Source: Tetrapyrgos nigripes
Lineage: Eukaryota; Basidiomycota; Agaricomycetes; Agaricales; Campanellaceae
Direction: 5' to 3'
DNA: 64,000 bases
Assembly (NCBI GenBank): GCA_013368315.1
Contig: JAACJM010000018.1
Span: 434,001 to 498,000 of the forward strand
Positions 23,342 through 34,292 of this stretch are shown piece after piece (the first letter of the stretch is position 1; each line of letters begins with the position of its first letter). Under the pieces are notes generated by a model, which searched no databases, was not told where the DNA came from, and worked only from the letters and a program-made list of their open reading frames with translations. Both the position numbers and the translations under genes were made by a program.

Positions 23342-24150
23342 ATGATTTTCTTTCAACATACCCATGTTCGGATTCCGACCTCGATTAGGCATGTGAGTGT
23401 TATTCTGCGAAGGTGGAGGTGGTGGAGGTGGGTTAGGCATGTTTGTAGGCATTCCATACACTTCAGTTTGGGACTCTCAAGCGAGCTGGATGAAGTTGAC
23501 TTGGAGTTCGGTTTTGGTTGCGAGCGGGATAAACTCAACTTGGAGGTTGGCTTAGGTTGCGAGTGTCAAGAACAGGTTCAGATAGGGACTGGATGCCTCT
23601 CAGGCCACCACACAGGAACCAAAGACGAAGCAATAAGGCAAATAGATGGTATAGATGAGTAAGCCAGTACTGGGCCAGAGTCTACATAGTACTGAGGACA
23701 ATGCTGAGCAGTATGGATCAGAGGGACAGAAGTGGACAGACTGAGGAACTATCTACAAAGCCCTGGAGTATATATACAAAAGTGCGAAGGAGAACAAGAT
23801 TAGATCAGTAGGTACTGATGGAAACAATCAAGGAATGATAATCAGGTATCTAAGTGATGTCAATATGTGTAACAGGTACAGATATGATCTGTCAATCAGA
23901 GAAATGATGCATCAAAGAAGATGGAAGCCATAGGTACAAGGAACATGATCTAGAACCAAAGAAGCAAAGAATGATGGAAGGGAGAAGAATGATGAAAGGA
24001 GAACAAAGAACAGGGTCTAGAAGCGAAGGCATGAAGGGATTCATGACAGCGAGCTGGATGGTGTTGACTTGGATGTCCTTTCTCTCCCCAACTTTTGTCC
24101 CCTTCCTGTATATTTTTTGAAAGGATAATCAAACCACTTACCTTAGCCTT
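23342..24150 (-). pseudogene. Repetitive open frame split by a solo LTR
   Basis: On the minus strand, joining across the solo LTR at 23564-24048 gives a basic Ser/Lys-rich repeat (SQPKPTSKLSLSRSQPKPNS, SKSTSSSSLESPK) then LTHLHHLHLRRIT. Repeated units of about 45 bp are visible at the DNA level (gagctggatgaagttgactt / gagcgggataaactcaactt). I do not recognise it. It may be an N-terminal exon of the neighbouring minus-strand gene. Confidence 0.3.
23564..24048 (+). repeat. Solo LTR, family TGTCAAGAACAGG, copy 2 (TSD GCGAG)
   Basis: 485 bp from TGTCAAGAACAGG to TTCATGACA, flanked by GCGAG at 23559-23563 and 24049-24053. TG..CA ends and a 5-bp duplication identify a solo LTR. It sits inside the CACTA element, so it is one of the youngest insertions of this nest. 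Confidence 0.9.
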
Positions 24151-25075
24151 TCTTCGCTTTTATACCCTTTGAAAATCAAGAACTTATGGAGACCGCCAAG
24201 GCTATTGGTCTGATTTCCTCATTAATCATTTCTCCTGGCTTGTATGAAGTACCGCACTCAGGATTCTGGCTGGAAAATTAAAGCCTCAGTCGTTACGAGG
24301 TATGCTGCCTGTTTCTCTTTTCCTGAAAAGCTACATCAATATTGTTTACAGGACCCTCCTGAGTACTTTCGTGATTCTGAATGTCGATCATACATATTCC
24401 AATACAGCTAGCAAGGTCATCAAACGGTGATCTACTGTCTTCATGTGCAATTCCATTCTTCATGCCAAAAAAAGACTGCATTCGTTATCGAGCACAATTT
24501 CATCATGGCCACCTACCTTACCGATCGTGTCATTGTCTTTGAGGGTCAGCCTGCAGCAATCAGGATTTTTTCTGGATTTTATCAGATTTTTATTCACGAC
24601 TTTGCTGATTTAATTGCGTCACGTCACAAGTCACTAACACGTCACGAGTTACAGTCACATGTGACGTTCCGGGATCCAAGCCACAGGAGGACATAGGGGA
24701 TAGTTCCGGTTGGCATCGCAAAGGTTGTTAGTCGGAACTAAGGTATTATCTCGAATCGATGTTTTCCGTTCGTTTGAGTGAAATGTGGCAGGAAGTCCTC
24801 TCGTCGAGACGAGAGGACTTGCACGCATTTGATAGTTCCCTAAAGTTGTTCCTTTGTTTTTCCTGTTTTAGCTGTCGACGCTTGCTTTCATTGTTGTTGT
24901 ACATACATATATATCTCGCGTTTGTATTCTTTTACCATTGTATTCTTTGAAAGAAAATATCTTGGATCTCAAAATCCGTTGCTAGGCATCGGTTAGTTTC
25001 TATTATTGGAATCTAAGTACATCTTGAGTATCCTAAGAGTATCCTAAGTTCGGATCTACTTGTTTGATTACCGGC
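24054..25075. other. CACTA right arm without recognisable genes
   Basis: No coding region that I can support. Contains a perfect 13-bp-arm palindrome (24793-24820, aagtcctctcgtc / gacgagaggactt, 2-nt centre). The last 100 bp approach the CACTA right terminal repeat. Confidence 0.35.
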
Positions 25076-26960
25076 TGGTGTGATGGTGAAGTCTTGGTCC
25101 GCTTCCCGTGCGGGAGCCAGACCTCTGCTTCCCATGAGCTTGCCCCCAGTGTATCCCGCAGGTTTTGCTTTTCTGACCCATCTGCCCCGCTGCTACCCTT
25201 GACCCGTCATCACGGGTACGGGTTTTGGCGGGTACGGGTACAGGTCAGAAAATTTGACCCGCGGGATACCCGTACTGTTCCCTACTGTTTACAGGATCAT
25301 GAATTTTTTGCAGGTAGCCAGACAGAATCAAAAAATTTGACAGGTCGACAAAAGACACTCCGATTTTTGCAGTTTGGTTTTCATGTAAGTCGGCAATTTT
25401 CACAGGTCATTCCCGTTCAATTTTCTGCAGGTTCTAGCTCACAACTTTTTGCAGGTGGCTTGACAATGATCCTCCAATTTTTTTCGCAGGTCAGATATGA
25501 CAGTCAATTTGTACAGGTGAAATTTTTGCAGGTTGGAGGCACTGCCACCAGTCAGCGGATCAGAGATAAGCGGGCTTACACATGGCTTTGGTGACGTGGC
25601 CTGGGTCTTGCTTTTGAATAGCCTGACATTTTCCAGGTGCGTGTCCGTGTCAGCTATCTCTTTCACTCATTCCTCTTTGATATACAAGTATGTTAATCAA
25701 AAAGATTCGAAATTTGGTTATTTCGCAGCACTCGTACTCGACAGGGTATAAAAAGCAGAAAAAATGATGAGAAGAGTAATACTGTTCAAAATAATAATCA
25801 AAGTTATAACTATTTGGGTATGTCATGCTCTTAGAGCACTTTAGTACCATGAAGTATATAGGAAAGCTGATACAAAACAGTACCTTTGCACTTTCAAACT
25901 CTGAATCACTTTAGATATCCATAAACTTACAGATAAACAAAGGGATTATTGGTAGGTATGAGTTCACCATTGTCACAAAGGCAAAGTGGTGGGCAGACAT
26001 TACATCAACAATAAATAATGTTGGCGCGCCGCCTGTGAATGGTCCTGCTTACCCGGACACTCCTGACTACAGTGCAAGTCCACAGCCTTTCCAGGTTTAA
26101 ACTTTAAGCAACTTTGTGGATAATCCTTATAATGTCTTGTATCCAGCCTTACTTATCAGCGATCAAATAGCCACTTGGTGATGGACCAGATGGCTGCCCG
26201 AATCCAGTGCCACTCTGCATGACAAAAGCCATCAAGTATAGACCTTGGATAGAACCTGTGAAAATTACGCATTCACTTTCTTCTCAACCTGCGAATATTT
26301 ACAATGTGGAGCCTGTAAATTTTTGAATGGAGCAGGACTTGCAAAAAAATTCTCACTTTGAAGGGAATCAACCTGCAAAAAATAGCCATCATAAGGAACA
26401 GACCTGTGAAATTTCCAGCAAGTATGGAGGATCTGTGTAAAAAAAGCTCATCACTTGTTTTGAGAGAGGACCTGTGCAAAAAGAGACAGAAACTTTGGAA
26501 ATCAGTCCAACCTGCATGAAAAACCATAAAAATTGCTGAAAAAGGGTCAACCTGCGAAAAAAAAGCCACTTTGGAAATTTTGGACAGTATTATTGCCATA
26601 CTTGTCTGCCTAGGGAGACTAGATTACTGGCCTCCCCTCAGCATGCGCACACGCTAATCCCCCTCTGTTGCTGTCGCAACATCCTCTCCATCAACCGAAT
26701 CCACACTTTCTGCCTTGTTCCCTACCCCCACCTGTGACAGATGAAACCTCACGTATCCACTCCCCGTCCTTCTCATTCCTCTCCGATTCCACCCAAAAAG
26801 CTCTCGACACGATCTTTGAGTCCGATCGTACATCCTTTTTTCAAGCCAGGACACAGTTTTTTTATAAAAGTTTTACAAAATATCAGGATTATAACCTTAG
26901 AAGCTCCTTTATAAAAAGCGACGGTTGAACCTTGGCCACACGTGACTAGACCATCTTATA

Positions 26961-27158
26961 CACAGCGGGGCGCGGAGCATATTTGCCTGCTATTTTTGTG
27001 CGCTCTTAAATGACGGATGTTGCTCAGCACTGGGCATACTCCATATGGCACTGATTTGAGGCCGATATTCCATATGGAGTATGCCCGGGGCCGAGCAAAG
27101 ATCCGTCATTTAAGAGCGCACAAAAATAGCTGGCAAATATGCTCCGCGCCCCGCTGTG
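26961..27158. mobile_element. Fold-back MITE, ~198 bp near-perfect inverted repeat
   Basis: Left arm starts CACAGCGGGGCGCGGAGCAT and the right arm is its complement, ending ATGCTCCGCGCCCCGCTGTG. Arms of about 85 bp differ at only a few sites, around a centre of catatggcactgatttgaggccg. ATA occurs at both flanks (26958-26960, 27159-27161). The inner tactccatatgg...ccatatggagta motif also appears in a more decayed form at about 41030. Confidence 0.8.
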
Positions 27159-27295
27159 ATAAAGCGACCTGCCCTTTTCAGCGGTAGCTCATGGACCCAG
27201 CATGGTCTCTCGCGGAAAATGCCATCGTGGGCGTAGCTCGGCACCGCGCTGCCATCGGATTTTTCGGAAATCGCTGAGCTAGCTCGGGTTATTCG

Positions 27296-27715
27296 GAAAA
27301 CGCCTGGGCCTCGGGTTATTCCGTGCGTGGGAACATTTCCGCCCTCCTTGCACTTGCCTTGCGCCTGCCACGGCGCCATTTCTGCTATATATATTGCTCT
27401 ACTACTGTATTATAGTACAAATTGTATGAGTACATAAGTAATAATGGTACATGAGCTCAACTGAGCTTGCTTTTAGGTCTGCCAAAAGTATGCTGGTCTG
27501 GGTTACGCTTGGGCTCGGGCTGATCCCTGCGTGGGAATATTTCCGCCCTCGCCAGCCGTTGCTGCCATATATATTGCCCTACTTCTGTATTATTAAAAGA
27601 ATTACATACGTACATTTTTAGATGGTACATGCAAGAGAGATCGCTGTTGGGTTTGCCGAAAGGGTGCTGGGGGCAGGGGGCACCACATCCTGGGAATATT
27701 TCCACCCTGCTTGGG
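27296..27715 (+). repeat. Degenerate tandem repeat, about 3 units
   Basis: Blocks at about 27310-27350, 27507-27547 and 27665-27710 share gcgtgggaayatttccrccctc. The first two are followed by tgctatatatattgc(c/t)ctact(a/t)ctgtattat, a row of acatacgtaca-like bases and a tggtacatg...gtctgcc(a/g)aaa segment. Period about 160-200 bp. No coding potential. Confidence 0.5.
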
Positions 27716-27726
27716 CACCCACCTAC

Positions 27727-28011
27727 TGGGGTAAAGTGCCATCGCTTCGCATGGCAAGCTACGAGGCCCTCAGATCAGGGGAGGAAGCAAGGAGGAAGAC
27801 AAGGCGCACCCTGATGCTGCCTACGCTGCCTTGGTTATGCGTTTGTCCGAGGAAGCCGTGAACGACGTCATGATGGTCTCGACTCTCGACCGTGATTCCA
27901 GATCTATGATCGATGAGCGCTTGCGAGCGCCAACGAACAGGGGTGGGAGTTTGAACCCGTGGAAAAGTTTTTGAGGTCAACCTAAGTTAACTCAGCCTAA
28001 AGGCCTCGTAA
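27727..28011 (-). repeat. SINE/MITE-like repeat at the right edge of the gag insertion
   Basis: Head ggggtaaagtgccatcgctt...GCTACGAGGCC at 27729-27773, core with cgtgattcc and ggtgggagtttgaaccc (27890-27960), tail acctaagttaactcagcc...GGCCTCGTAAT. In the complementary direction GGTTCAAACTCC resembles a Pol III B box. A longer copy with the same head and tail is at 49027-49487. The copia gag frame resumes immediately after it. Confidence 0.5.
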
Positions 28012-28012
28012 T

Positions 28013-28870
28013 TTACAGTCAATGACAAGTTCAGGGCTCTTTTCCTTATGGATTGCATTCCGCAATCCTGGAGAAACTATGCTCAATATACTCTTGCTAC
28101 CATCGAACCAAGCAAACTCACTGTGGCACATGTTGAAGGCCTCATTCTTGTTGAATACAAATGACGAAATTGTCAATCTTCAGAATCATTGCTTCTTACA
28201 TGCATCACTGGAGAAAGACGGAAATTTGATTCTGCGCCCAATTGGAACTCTCAGAAGGCTGGATCTTCTAAACAGAAGAACCAAAAGGGTAAGGATAAAC
28301 AATCCAAGCCTAATCAACCTTCTAATAATGTTTCAACAGGCGATGCGAATCAAGGAGGAGATAAAAAGAAGAAAACTTGTTGCAGTCAGAAAAAGGGCTC
28401 CAAAAAGGGTGCTGCCAATTTAGCTAATCCGGAAATTGAAGCTAATTCAGATTCTGATAATGATGCTCCTTTAATGGTACCAGCTTTCATGGCAAATCCC
28501 ATCTTAGATCCAATTGGCATCTGTGACACTGATAATCAACTGGATCAAAGTGAGCAGCCACTTTATAATCTTCTTCCCTATCATAGTTTCCTGATTGTTT
28601 GATCAGATGTCTTTATAGACGAGAACAACTATTCTTCCCTGAAGGAAAGAGTAAAGAGAAATCTAGCTAAACAGGTCAGACCTCAAACAATTTCAGGTTA
28701 CTTTATTCTTACTCACTATGAGAGACTCATGATCAATGAACTTGCACAGGAGACAGTTGATCATCAGAGTTTCCTTCAAGTAGAAGCTTGTCATCATATG
28801 ACCCATGAGCTGGCTGAAATTTGGGATTTCACATACAATTCTGATGGAGCTCATACAGAACCTTATCTTT
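28013..28870 (+). pseudogene. copia gag, C-terminal part
   Basis: Resumes with TVNDKFRALFLMDCIPQSW and LTVAHVEGLILVEYK, the end of a copia gag domain, then a lysine-rich stretch (KGKDKQSKPNQPSNN) and an acidic segment. The zinc knuckle is poor. Interrupted by a stop near 28163 and TGA codons near 28600 and 28870. Confidence 0.65.
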
Positions 28871-28902
28871 GAGCCAAAGAAGATTTTGGTGGTGACAAAA
28901 CA

Positions 28903-30081
28903 ATGACAAACCAATGGTTTGATCATGAAGGAAAAATCCATCTCATTCAGAATCAAATCGATGAAGAGGTTGAGTACCATTGTCGTTATATCATGAATAT
29001 GGCTTTCTCTGATATGCACAACCATAAATGGATTCCACAGCAGTACAGAAAATGTGAGCCAGTTCCTTCAAAGCCTCCTTCCTTGATTGAAAGAGCTTAC
29101 TGGCCTACTCCTGCTCAATCTATTATGCACACAAATGGTGTTACACCTCACCCCTATCTTTTTGATATATCTTTACATCCCAACTTTACTTGTCTTTTAC
29201 CTTCGCAAACCATAGCACTGTCTTCTTCTAGTAAGAAACGAAAAGCTATTCAAGGCTCATCTTCTAGTGTATCACCAGATTCTGCTTCTTCAGAGCCCTT
29301 TCATTATATTCCTCCAAGTGCTGCATTCAAAATGTGGCAAGACAGGATGTCTCACTTCCTCTCAGATCTGATCCTCAAGAATATAAAAAGGGAACCTGAT
29401 GAATCTGGAAATACTTCAAAGAAACCTTGCTATGATATCCCTTTAGAAGAAGCTGGTCCCTCATCTCTGGCAGATGCTATCAATGTCTCCATATCATCTG
29501 GATATCTAGCCGATGATGATGGTGTTAGTCTTAGTTCTGAATCAGATGTGGAAATCTATATTGATGGTGATGAAACTATGGCTTTCTGGCAAGTATTTCA
29601 CACTTCTAATAAAAATAGTGCACTCATACAATTGCCTCAGATCTTGATGGACTTTAGTGAATCTCATACAGCCCTAGCAGCTATAGACAATTGTACTATT
29701 ACTATAAATGATGTGTCTGTATTTATTCGTGAACAAAGTTTTGTTGCTTGTGCACATTGCTTAACACGTGAAAAATATCCTTTGAACAGTATTTGTAAGA
29801 CTAAGATCACTGATGAAGTAACCTTTTGGGTCTCTGATTTGGGTGCATCAACTCACATTACAAATAACTTAATGGATTTTGCCCATTACTGTAAGTTACC
29901 TAACCCAATTCCACTTCAGATTGCAGATAAAAGATCTGAAGCTTTCCTTGAAGGCGTCATAACTGTGTTCATCAAACATACCAATGAAGGTGTCAAACAT
30001 ACTATAAAACTACACCCAGTGTTTTATCAACCAAACTGCACATATCGTTTGTTGTCTCAAGGATACTATGAAATCTCATGA
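28903..30081 (+). pseudogene. copia protease region
   Basis: A 392-aa open stretch contains FWVSDLGASTHITNNLMDF. In copia proteases this reads W-x-x-DSGAS-x-H; here the active-site Ser is Leu (TTG, one C-to-T step from TCG), so the protease would be inactive. Downstream PVFYQPNCTYRLLSQGYYEI fits the usual post-protease segment. Ends at a TGA. Confidence 0.7.
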
Positions 30082-31100
30082 GATGGCAAGTCCAAGTTTT
30101 GGAAAGAGTTAGATAAAAGTCTTCTGAGGACATTGTTACTGATGCATCAGAAAGACAATTTGCATTGGCTCAAATCAAAGATAGTTATTCCTGAGTCTGC
30201 AAATCTTACATCTACTCTTACTGATTATGACATCATGCATAACCACTATGGACATTCTGGAAAGGAAGTGGAATGTCATATTGTTAAAAATACTAAAGGA
30301 CTAAAACCTTTTAAAGTACCTATACCACGTATTGTATGCTGAGGTTGTGCTTTATGCAAAACTCTGTCAAAGTCTTATCCTCCATCTGAAAAATGTGCTA
30401 CTGAAGTACTAGAACTTGTGCATACAGATGTAAAAGAACAACCTTCTATATCATATCACAAGTACAAGTATTTCGTCATCTTTCTAGATGATTGTAGTTC
30501 TTTCCCTGTTACTTTCCTACTAGTAAAGAAATCTGATGTATTTAAGTCTTTCAAGATATATCTTGCCTGAGCAGAGCAGTCTACTGGCAAAAAATTAAAG
30601 ACTTTATGATCAGATTTAGGGACAGAACTCATGAATGAAGAATTTGATGATTTTCTTGTCGAAAAAGGTATTCAATGGCAAGCTTCAGCTCCATACATAC
30701 ATCAACAAAATGGTTGTGTTGAGAGAATTATTAGAACACTCAACGAGAAGTCAGAGGCCATGCGCCACCATGCAAATGGACCTCCTTGGTGGGAATTTTC
30801 TCTTGCCACTGCTACTTTTGTAGCAAGTCGCACACCATTAAAATGACTCAACTGGAAAACTCCATTTGAATTGTGGTAATCAAAGAAATCTGATGTATCA
30901 TATTTCCGCTCTTGGGGATGTGCTGCATATGTGTTCATTCCTGAGAAGAAAAGAGTGAATAAACTCTCACCCAAATCAGAATTAATGGTCTTCATTGGTT
31001 ACGAAAAAGGTTCTAAAGCCTGGTTATTTATGCGACATGACAATTCACTTTTTGTTAGTCCACAATCACTCTTTATTGAGAAATGGTTTCCATGAGTCTC
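30082..31100 (+). pseudogene. copia integrase
   Basis: HNHYGHSGKE...C(stop)GCALC is the HHCC zinc motif. The catalytic core follows with LVHTDVKEQ, SDLGTELMNEEF (usually SDNGxEF, so Asn is replaced) and QNGCVERIIRTLNE. TGA codons interrupt near 30340, 30568, 30607, 30844, 30877 and 31094. Each fits a former Arg (CGA) or Trp (TGG) codon. Confidence 0.75.
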
Positions 31101-33424
31101 GTCAACTGAAACAGAAGAAGGCGACAAATCCACCAAACCTGTCCAACCTTCTGAACTTATGTGCAGTCTGCACAAACAGGGTACAAATGATCCCCCACCT
31201 GACCCTATTGCACCTCTCGATTTAGATGACCTGTTCCAAGATCGTTTTGATGATCAAGGTCCACCACCCAATGAAGGTAATGGTGATCATCAAGAAATTG
31301 ATGATGGAAATGGTTTGGATGGTTCCAAAAACCAACCCTCTGATCCAAATGACTCTGAAACAGAATCTATACAATCTTGTGAACTGACTCCACCACCTGC
31401 ACCAGAACCACCTGCACAAGTACCTGCTAATCCTGCACCTGTACAAGGTCCTCAACCAGTTAATCCACGAAATGTTGATTTAACTACTGGCAAATTTATA
31501 AATAGAGAACCTAATCCAGATCAAACTTGATCTTCTGATCATCACTCTAGACCTAATTGGAGAATTACAGATCCAAACATGCAACACAGTAAAAATATAC
31601 CACAAGAAAGATGGACAAGGGTAACTCCTAGAGTAACTCACTCTCAATCTCGAAATATTTGTTCACAAACTGTAATGGATCCAATTCTGTCTACTTCTCA
31701 AGTACCAGTCAGAGAAGAAAGTGATAGTGAAGATCAGTCTAATACAGAAGCAGAACCTAGTGGAGAAATTGTGGAGTTTCTTGAACAAGACATTTTAAAA
31801 CATCATGTACAAGAAGGGGGAGTATGGTTATGAAATTATCTCTTAATGCAGGCGAATACTTCTATTGCTCGCTTAGATGGATATCCTTAGAGATCCAGAT
31901 CCAAAGAAATCATCAAGAGAAGATCTGCTTAGCTGAACAATAGAACTTTTGTGCAGCACTGGACATCTACAGATGATTTCAGGAGAGCTCTGAAAGATCT
32001 TAGAAAGCAATGGGAAGCTTGCCAGTATGAGATTGATCAATTGAAAAAATGAGATGTTTTTGAATTGGTAGATCTTCCTAAAGGTCACAAACCAGTTGAA
32101 TGTCGTTGGGTGTTTAATATAAAATCAAACAAAACAAAATGTGCACGACTTGTTGCAAAGGGTTTTTCCCAGACAGAAGGCATTGATTACAACAATATAT
32201 TCAGTCCAGTAGTCCAATTTGAAACAGTTAGACTTGTTATTAGCTATTGTTGCTATAGAGAATTGGGAGATTAAGGCACTAGATGTTAAAAGTGCTTTTC
32301 TTTATGGACTTCTTGATGAAGAAATCTATATGATGCAGCCTGATGGTTTTGTTGATCAGGACAGAAGCAAGGTTTGGAGGTTATGCAAAGCACTTTATGG
32401 TCTGAAACAAGCAAGCTTTGCTTGGTGGACTGAATGCACAAAATATATGCAATTGTTAGGCTTTAAGCACTTACATTCAGATGCTGGTGTATATATTTAT
32501 GTTATGAATGGCGAAACCATAATCGCTATTATATATGTAGATGATGCGTTATGGATGGGTTCAAATTTGCAATTATTAAGCAAACTGATGAACCAATTCA
32601 TGGCTAAATGGGAATCGCATGATCTTGAAGATGCAAAGGAATTTTTAGGCATGTGCATAGAATGTGGTCAAAAGAAGAGAATCCTCACTCTCAATCAAGA
32701 AGACTATTTAGAAAACATCGTCAAACATTTTGGTGTTGAAAATATGAAACACGCAACAATGCCTATGCCACAATCATATATTCCTTTAGCACACAATGGT
32801 GATGTTGATACTAAGGCTAGAACTTTGTTTCAACAAGTGATTGGCTTGATCCTTTATCTTATGCTTGGTACTTGACCTGATATAGCTTTTGCTGTAATCA
32901 AACTATTGTCATATTCAGCAAATCCTTCACCAGACCATCTAAGGAAAGCAATGTATATCATTAAATACTTGCTCTCTACTAAAAATTATAGACTTATCTA
33001 TGATGGATCTAGACAAAGTGGTCTTATAGGATTTTGTGATAGTGACTGGGCACAAGATAGAGATGATCGTCATTCACAAACTGGCTATATATTTGAGCTT
33101 GCAGCAGGCTGAAGACAAAAAACTGTTGCATTGTCCTCCACTGAAGCTAAGTACATGGCACTTTGTGAATCTGCGAAACAGGCTCTATGGATTAAAACTC
33201 TATTAAAGAAAATTGGTTTTAAACTAGATCATGTTCCTATTATTGGTGACAATCAAGGCTCAATCTTTATTAGTCAAAATCCTATCACATTCATATATGT
33301 TACCACTATATACGAGAACTGATTCAGGACACTAAAGAGATCAAACTCTATTTTACTCCTGGAAACAAAAATCCTGCAGATCTTCTTATGAAGAATCTTG
33401 GTCACATTAAGTTTCTCAATTTCT
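31101..33424 (+). pseudogene. copia linker, reverse transcriptase and RNase H
   Basis: A Pro/Asp-rich linker (31159-31830) precedes the [38 protein letters not shown], then after a frameshift near 32270 ALDVKSAFLYGLLDEEIYM, LYGLKQASFAWW and the catalytic YVDDALWMG. RNase H shows SGLIGFCDSDWAQD and ALSSTEAKYMAL. TGA codons at 31528, 31831, 32050, 32873 and 33110, plus two TAG, disable it. Confidence 0.8.
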
Positions 33425-33651
33425 GAAATGAGTTAGGACTTTCATTTGACTCTTGAATACAATACAGACTATCTTTGTATTGATTCTATGATATGAATTG
33501 ATCTTGGGTTAGAAACAACTGTCAAGATTTTTATGTTTAATCTTTTAGTGAATATCACTCCCATGCAATCATTCTTATTGTAGTATACCTTCATTCAAGA
33601 ACCATTTAATCCTTAATGTGCACTTACAATGCTGCACTTAAGTCTGCATCT

Positions 33652-33665
33652 AAAGCGAGGGGGAG
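33652..33665 (+). promoter_or_regulatory. Polypurine tract of copia
   Basis: aaagcgagggggag directly precedes the 3' LTR at 33666, as expected for plus-strand priming. Confidence 0.6.
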
Positions 33666-34065
33666 TGTTGAAATATATACCTTCCATGTATAGAAATTAT
33701 GATTCTATATGGAGTTATTATGAAACATCTATGTAGCTATGTGTATGACTAGTCCTCCAGGACATTCTCTGGACATTGCTTGTATGTCTTAGTATATAGT
33801 GATATCTTTCTAGATAGTAATATGGCCAATGGCAGTATTCTCTTAGTCTCTAGGTATGTCCATGGACAATGTAGTTATTAGTAATTACATGTTCTTTATC
33901 TAGTATAAAGCTCTCTGTAAAACTGTTTTTACAGCAGAACAATATCTAGTTCTATCTGCTCTCCAAGCTACTCGCATCTAAGCTCTACTAAGCTTTCTCC
34001 TCAATGTACTACTCAGTGAGCTCCATTGACTGGTCACCCTACGCTGATTAGTTGCTGCTTTGTTA
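33666..34065 (+). repeat. copia 3' LTR
   Basis: Begins TGTTGAAATATATACC and ends TGCTTTGTTA. One indel and about 16 substitutions relative to the 5' LTR by eye. Followed by TTATA (34066-34070), the second copy of the target duplication. Confidence 0.85.
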
Positions 34066-34292
34066 TTATAAATATCAGACTGGTTCTTGTTTTTTGTTTC
34101 TTGTTTTTTCTATTTTTCTAGAACATGATTTAAATTTTCCACTGGTTCGATTGGATTAGTTGCTGACCATCTTAGCTTGTGAGGTACTTGGTCTCGCACA
34201 TGTTGCTCTCCCTTCCATTGAAAATATTGCACTGTTACATCAACTCTTGTAAGCCCATTTATATTGTTAGGCAACACCTGTTCAAATCTCAA

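Larger units (their letters stand above)
18588..25151 (+). mobile_element. CACTA (En/Spm) transposon inserted in the hAT element (TSD TAT)
   Basis: The left end CACTGGGGGCGAGCTCATGG and the complement of the right end CACTGGGGGCAAGCTCATGG share 27 bp with one mismatch and weaker similarity for about 100 bp (both reach ccggtaatc). The flanks TAT at 18585-18587 and 25152-25154 form the 3-bp duplication typical of CACTA elements. Joining the flanks gives tacccgtatcccgcaggt, which matches the related hAT end at 63838 (tacccgtaacccgcgggt). The element carries a Tnp2 transposase relic, a minus-strand hypothetical gene, an LTR-like block and a solo LTR. Confidence 0.85.
18091..25284. mobile_element. 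Non-autonomous hAT element carrying a nested CACTA (TSD CTGTTTAC)
   Basis: Left end TAGGGAATAGCGCGGGT and complement of the right end TAGGGAACAGTACGGGT form imperfect inverted repeats, flanked by a perfect 8-bp duplication CTGTTTAC at 18083-18090 and 25285-25292. Subterminal ACGGGT/ACCCG repeats fill both ends (18110-18215, 25155-25275). Excluding the CACTA at 18588-25151 it is about 630 bp and retains only a piece of hAT transposase (18310-18549). Related ends occur at 62928 and 63941. Confidence 0.9.
18011..26600. mobile_element. MITE with subterminal GCAGGT repeats, split by a nested hAT (TSD CTTGTC)
   Basis: Terminal repeats TATGGCAGTAATATTGTCC (left) and TATGGCAATAATACTGTCC (complement of right end) are flanked by CTTGTC at 18005-18010 and 26601-26606. 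Next to each end is an array of a degenerate TTTTTGCAGGT motif spaced 25-40 bp: two copies left of the nested insertion and about nine right of it to 25530, then about nine inverted copies in 26270-26570. Without the nested hAT (18091-25284) it is about 1.39 kb and codes for nothing recognisable. Subterminal motif arrays are transposase-binding sites in several DNA-transposon groups; the superfamily here is not settled. Confidence 0.75.
10947..34065 (+). mobile_element. copia-type LTR retrotransposon, interrupted (TSD TTATA)
   Basis: The two LTRs (10947-11347, 33666-34065) differ at about 17 of 400 positions by eye, mostly C/T and A/G. A 5-bp duplication TTATA flanks the whole (10942-10946 and 34066-34070), and the same Helitron gene continues on either side, so both halves belong to one insertion. 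A primer-binding site follows the 5' LTR directly. Coding order gag, protease, integrase, RT, RNase H is copia-like. Native length was about 8 kb; the rest is later insertions: a solo LTR (11743-12233) and a 14.7 kb block in gag (about 13341-28011). Confidence 0.85.

Noticed and set aside
26668..26928. Plus-strand frame with PNPHFLPCSLPPPVTDET as a gene fragment
   Set aside because: No family motif, no start context and no neighbouring exon; not supported.
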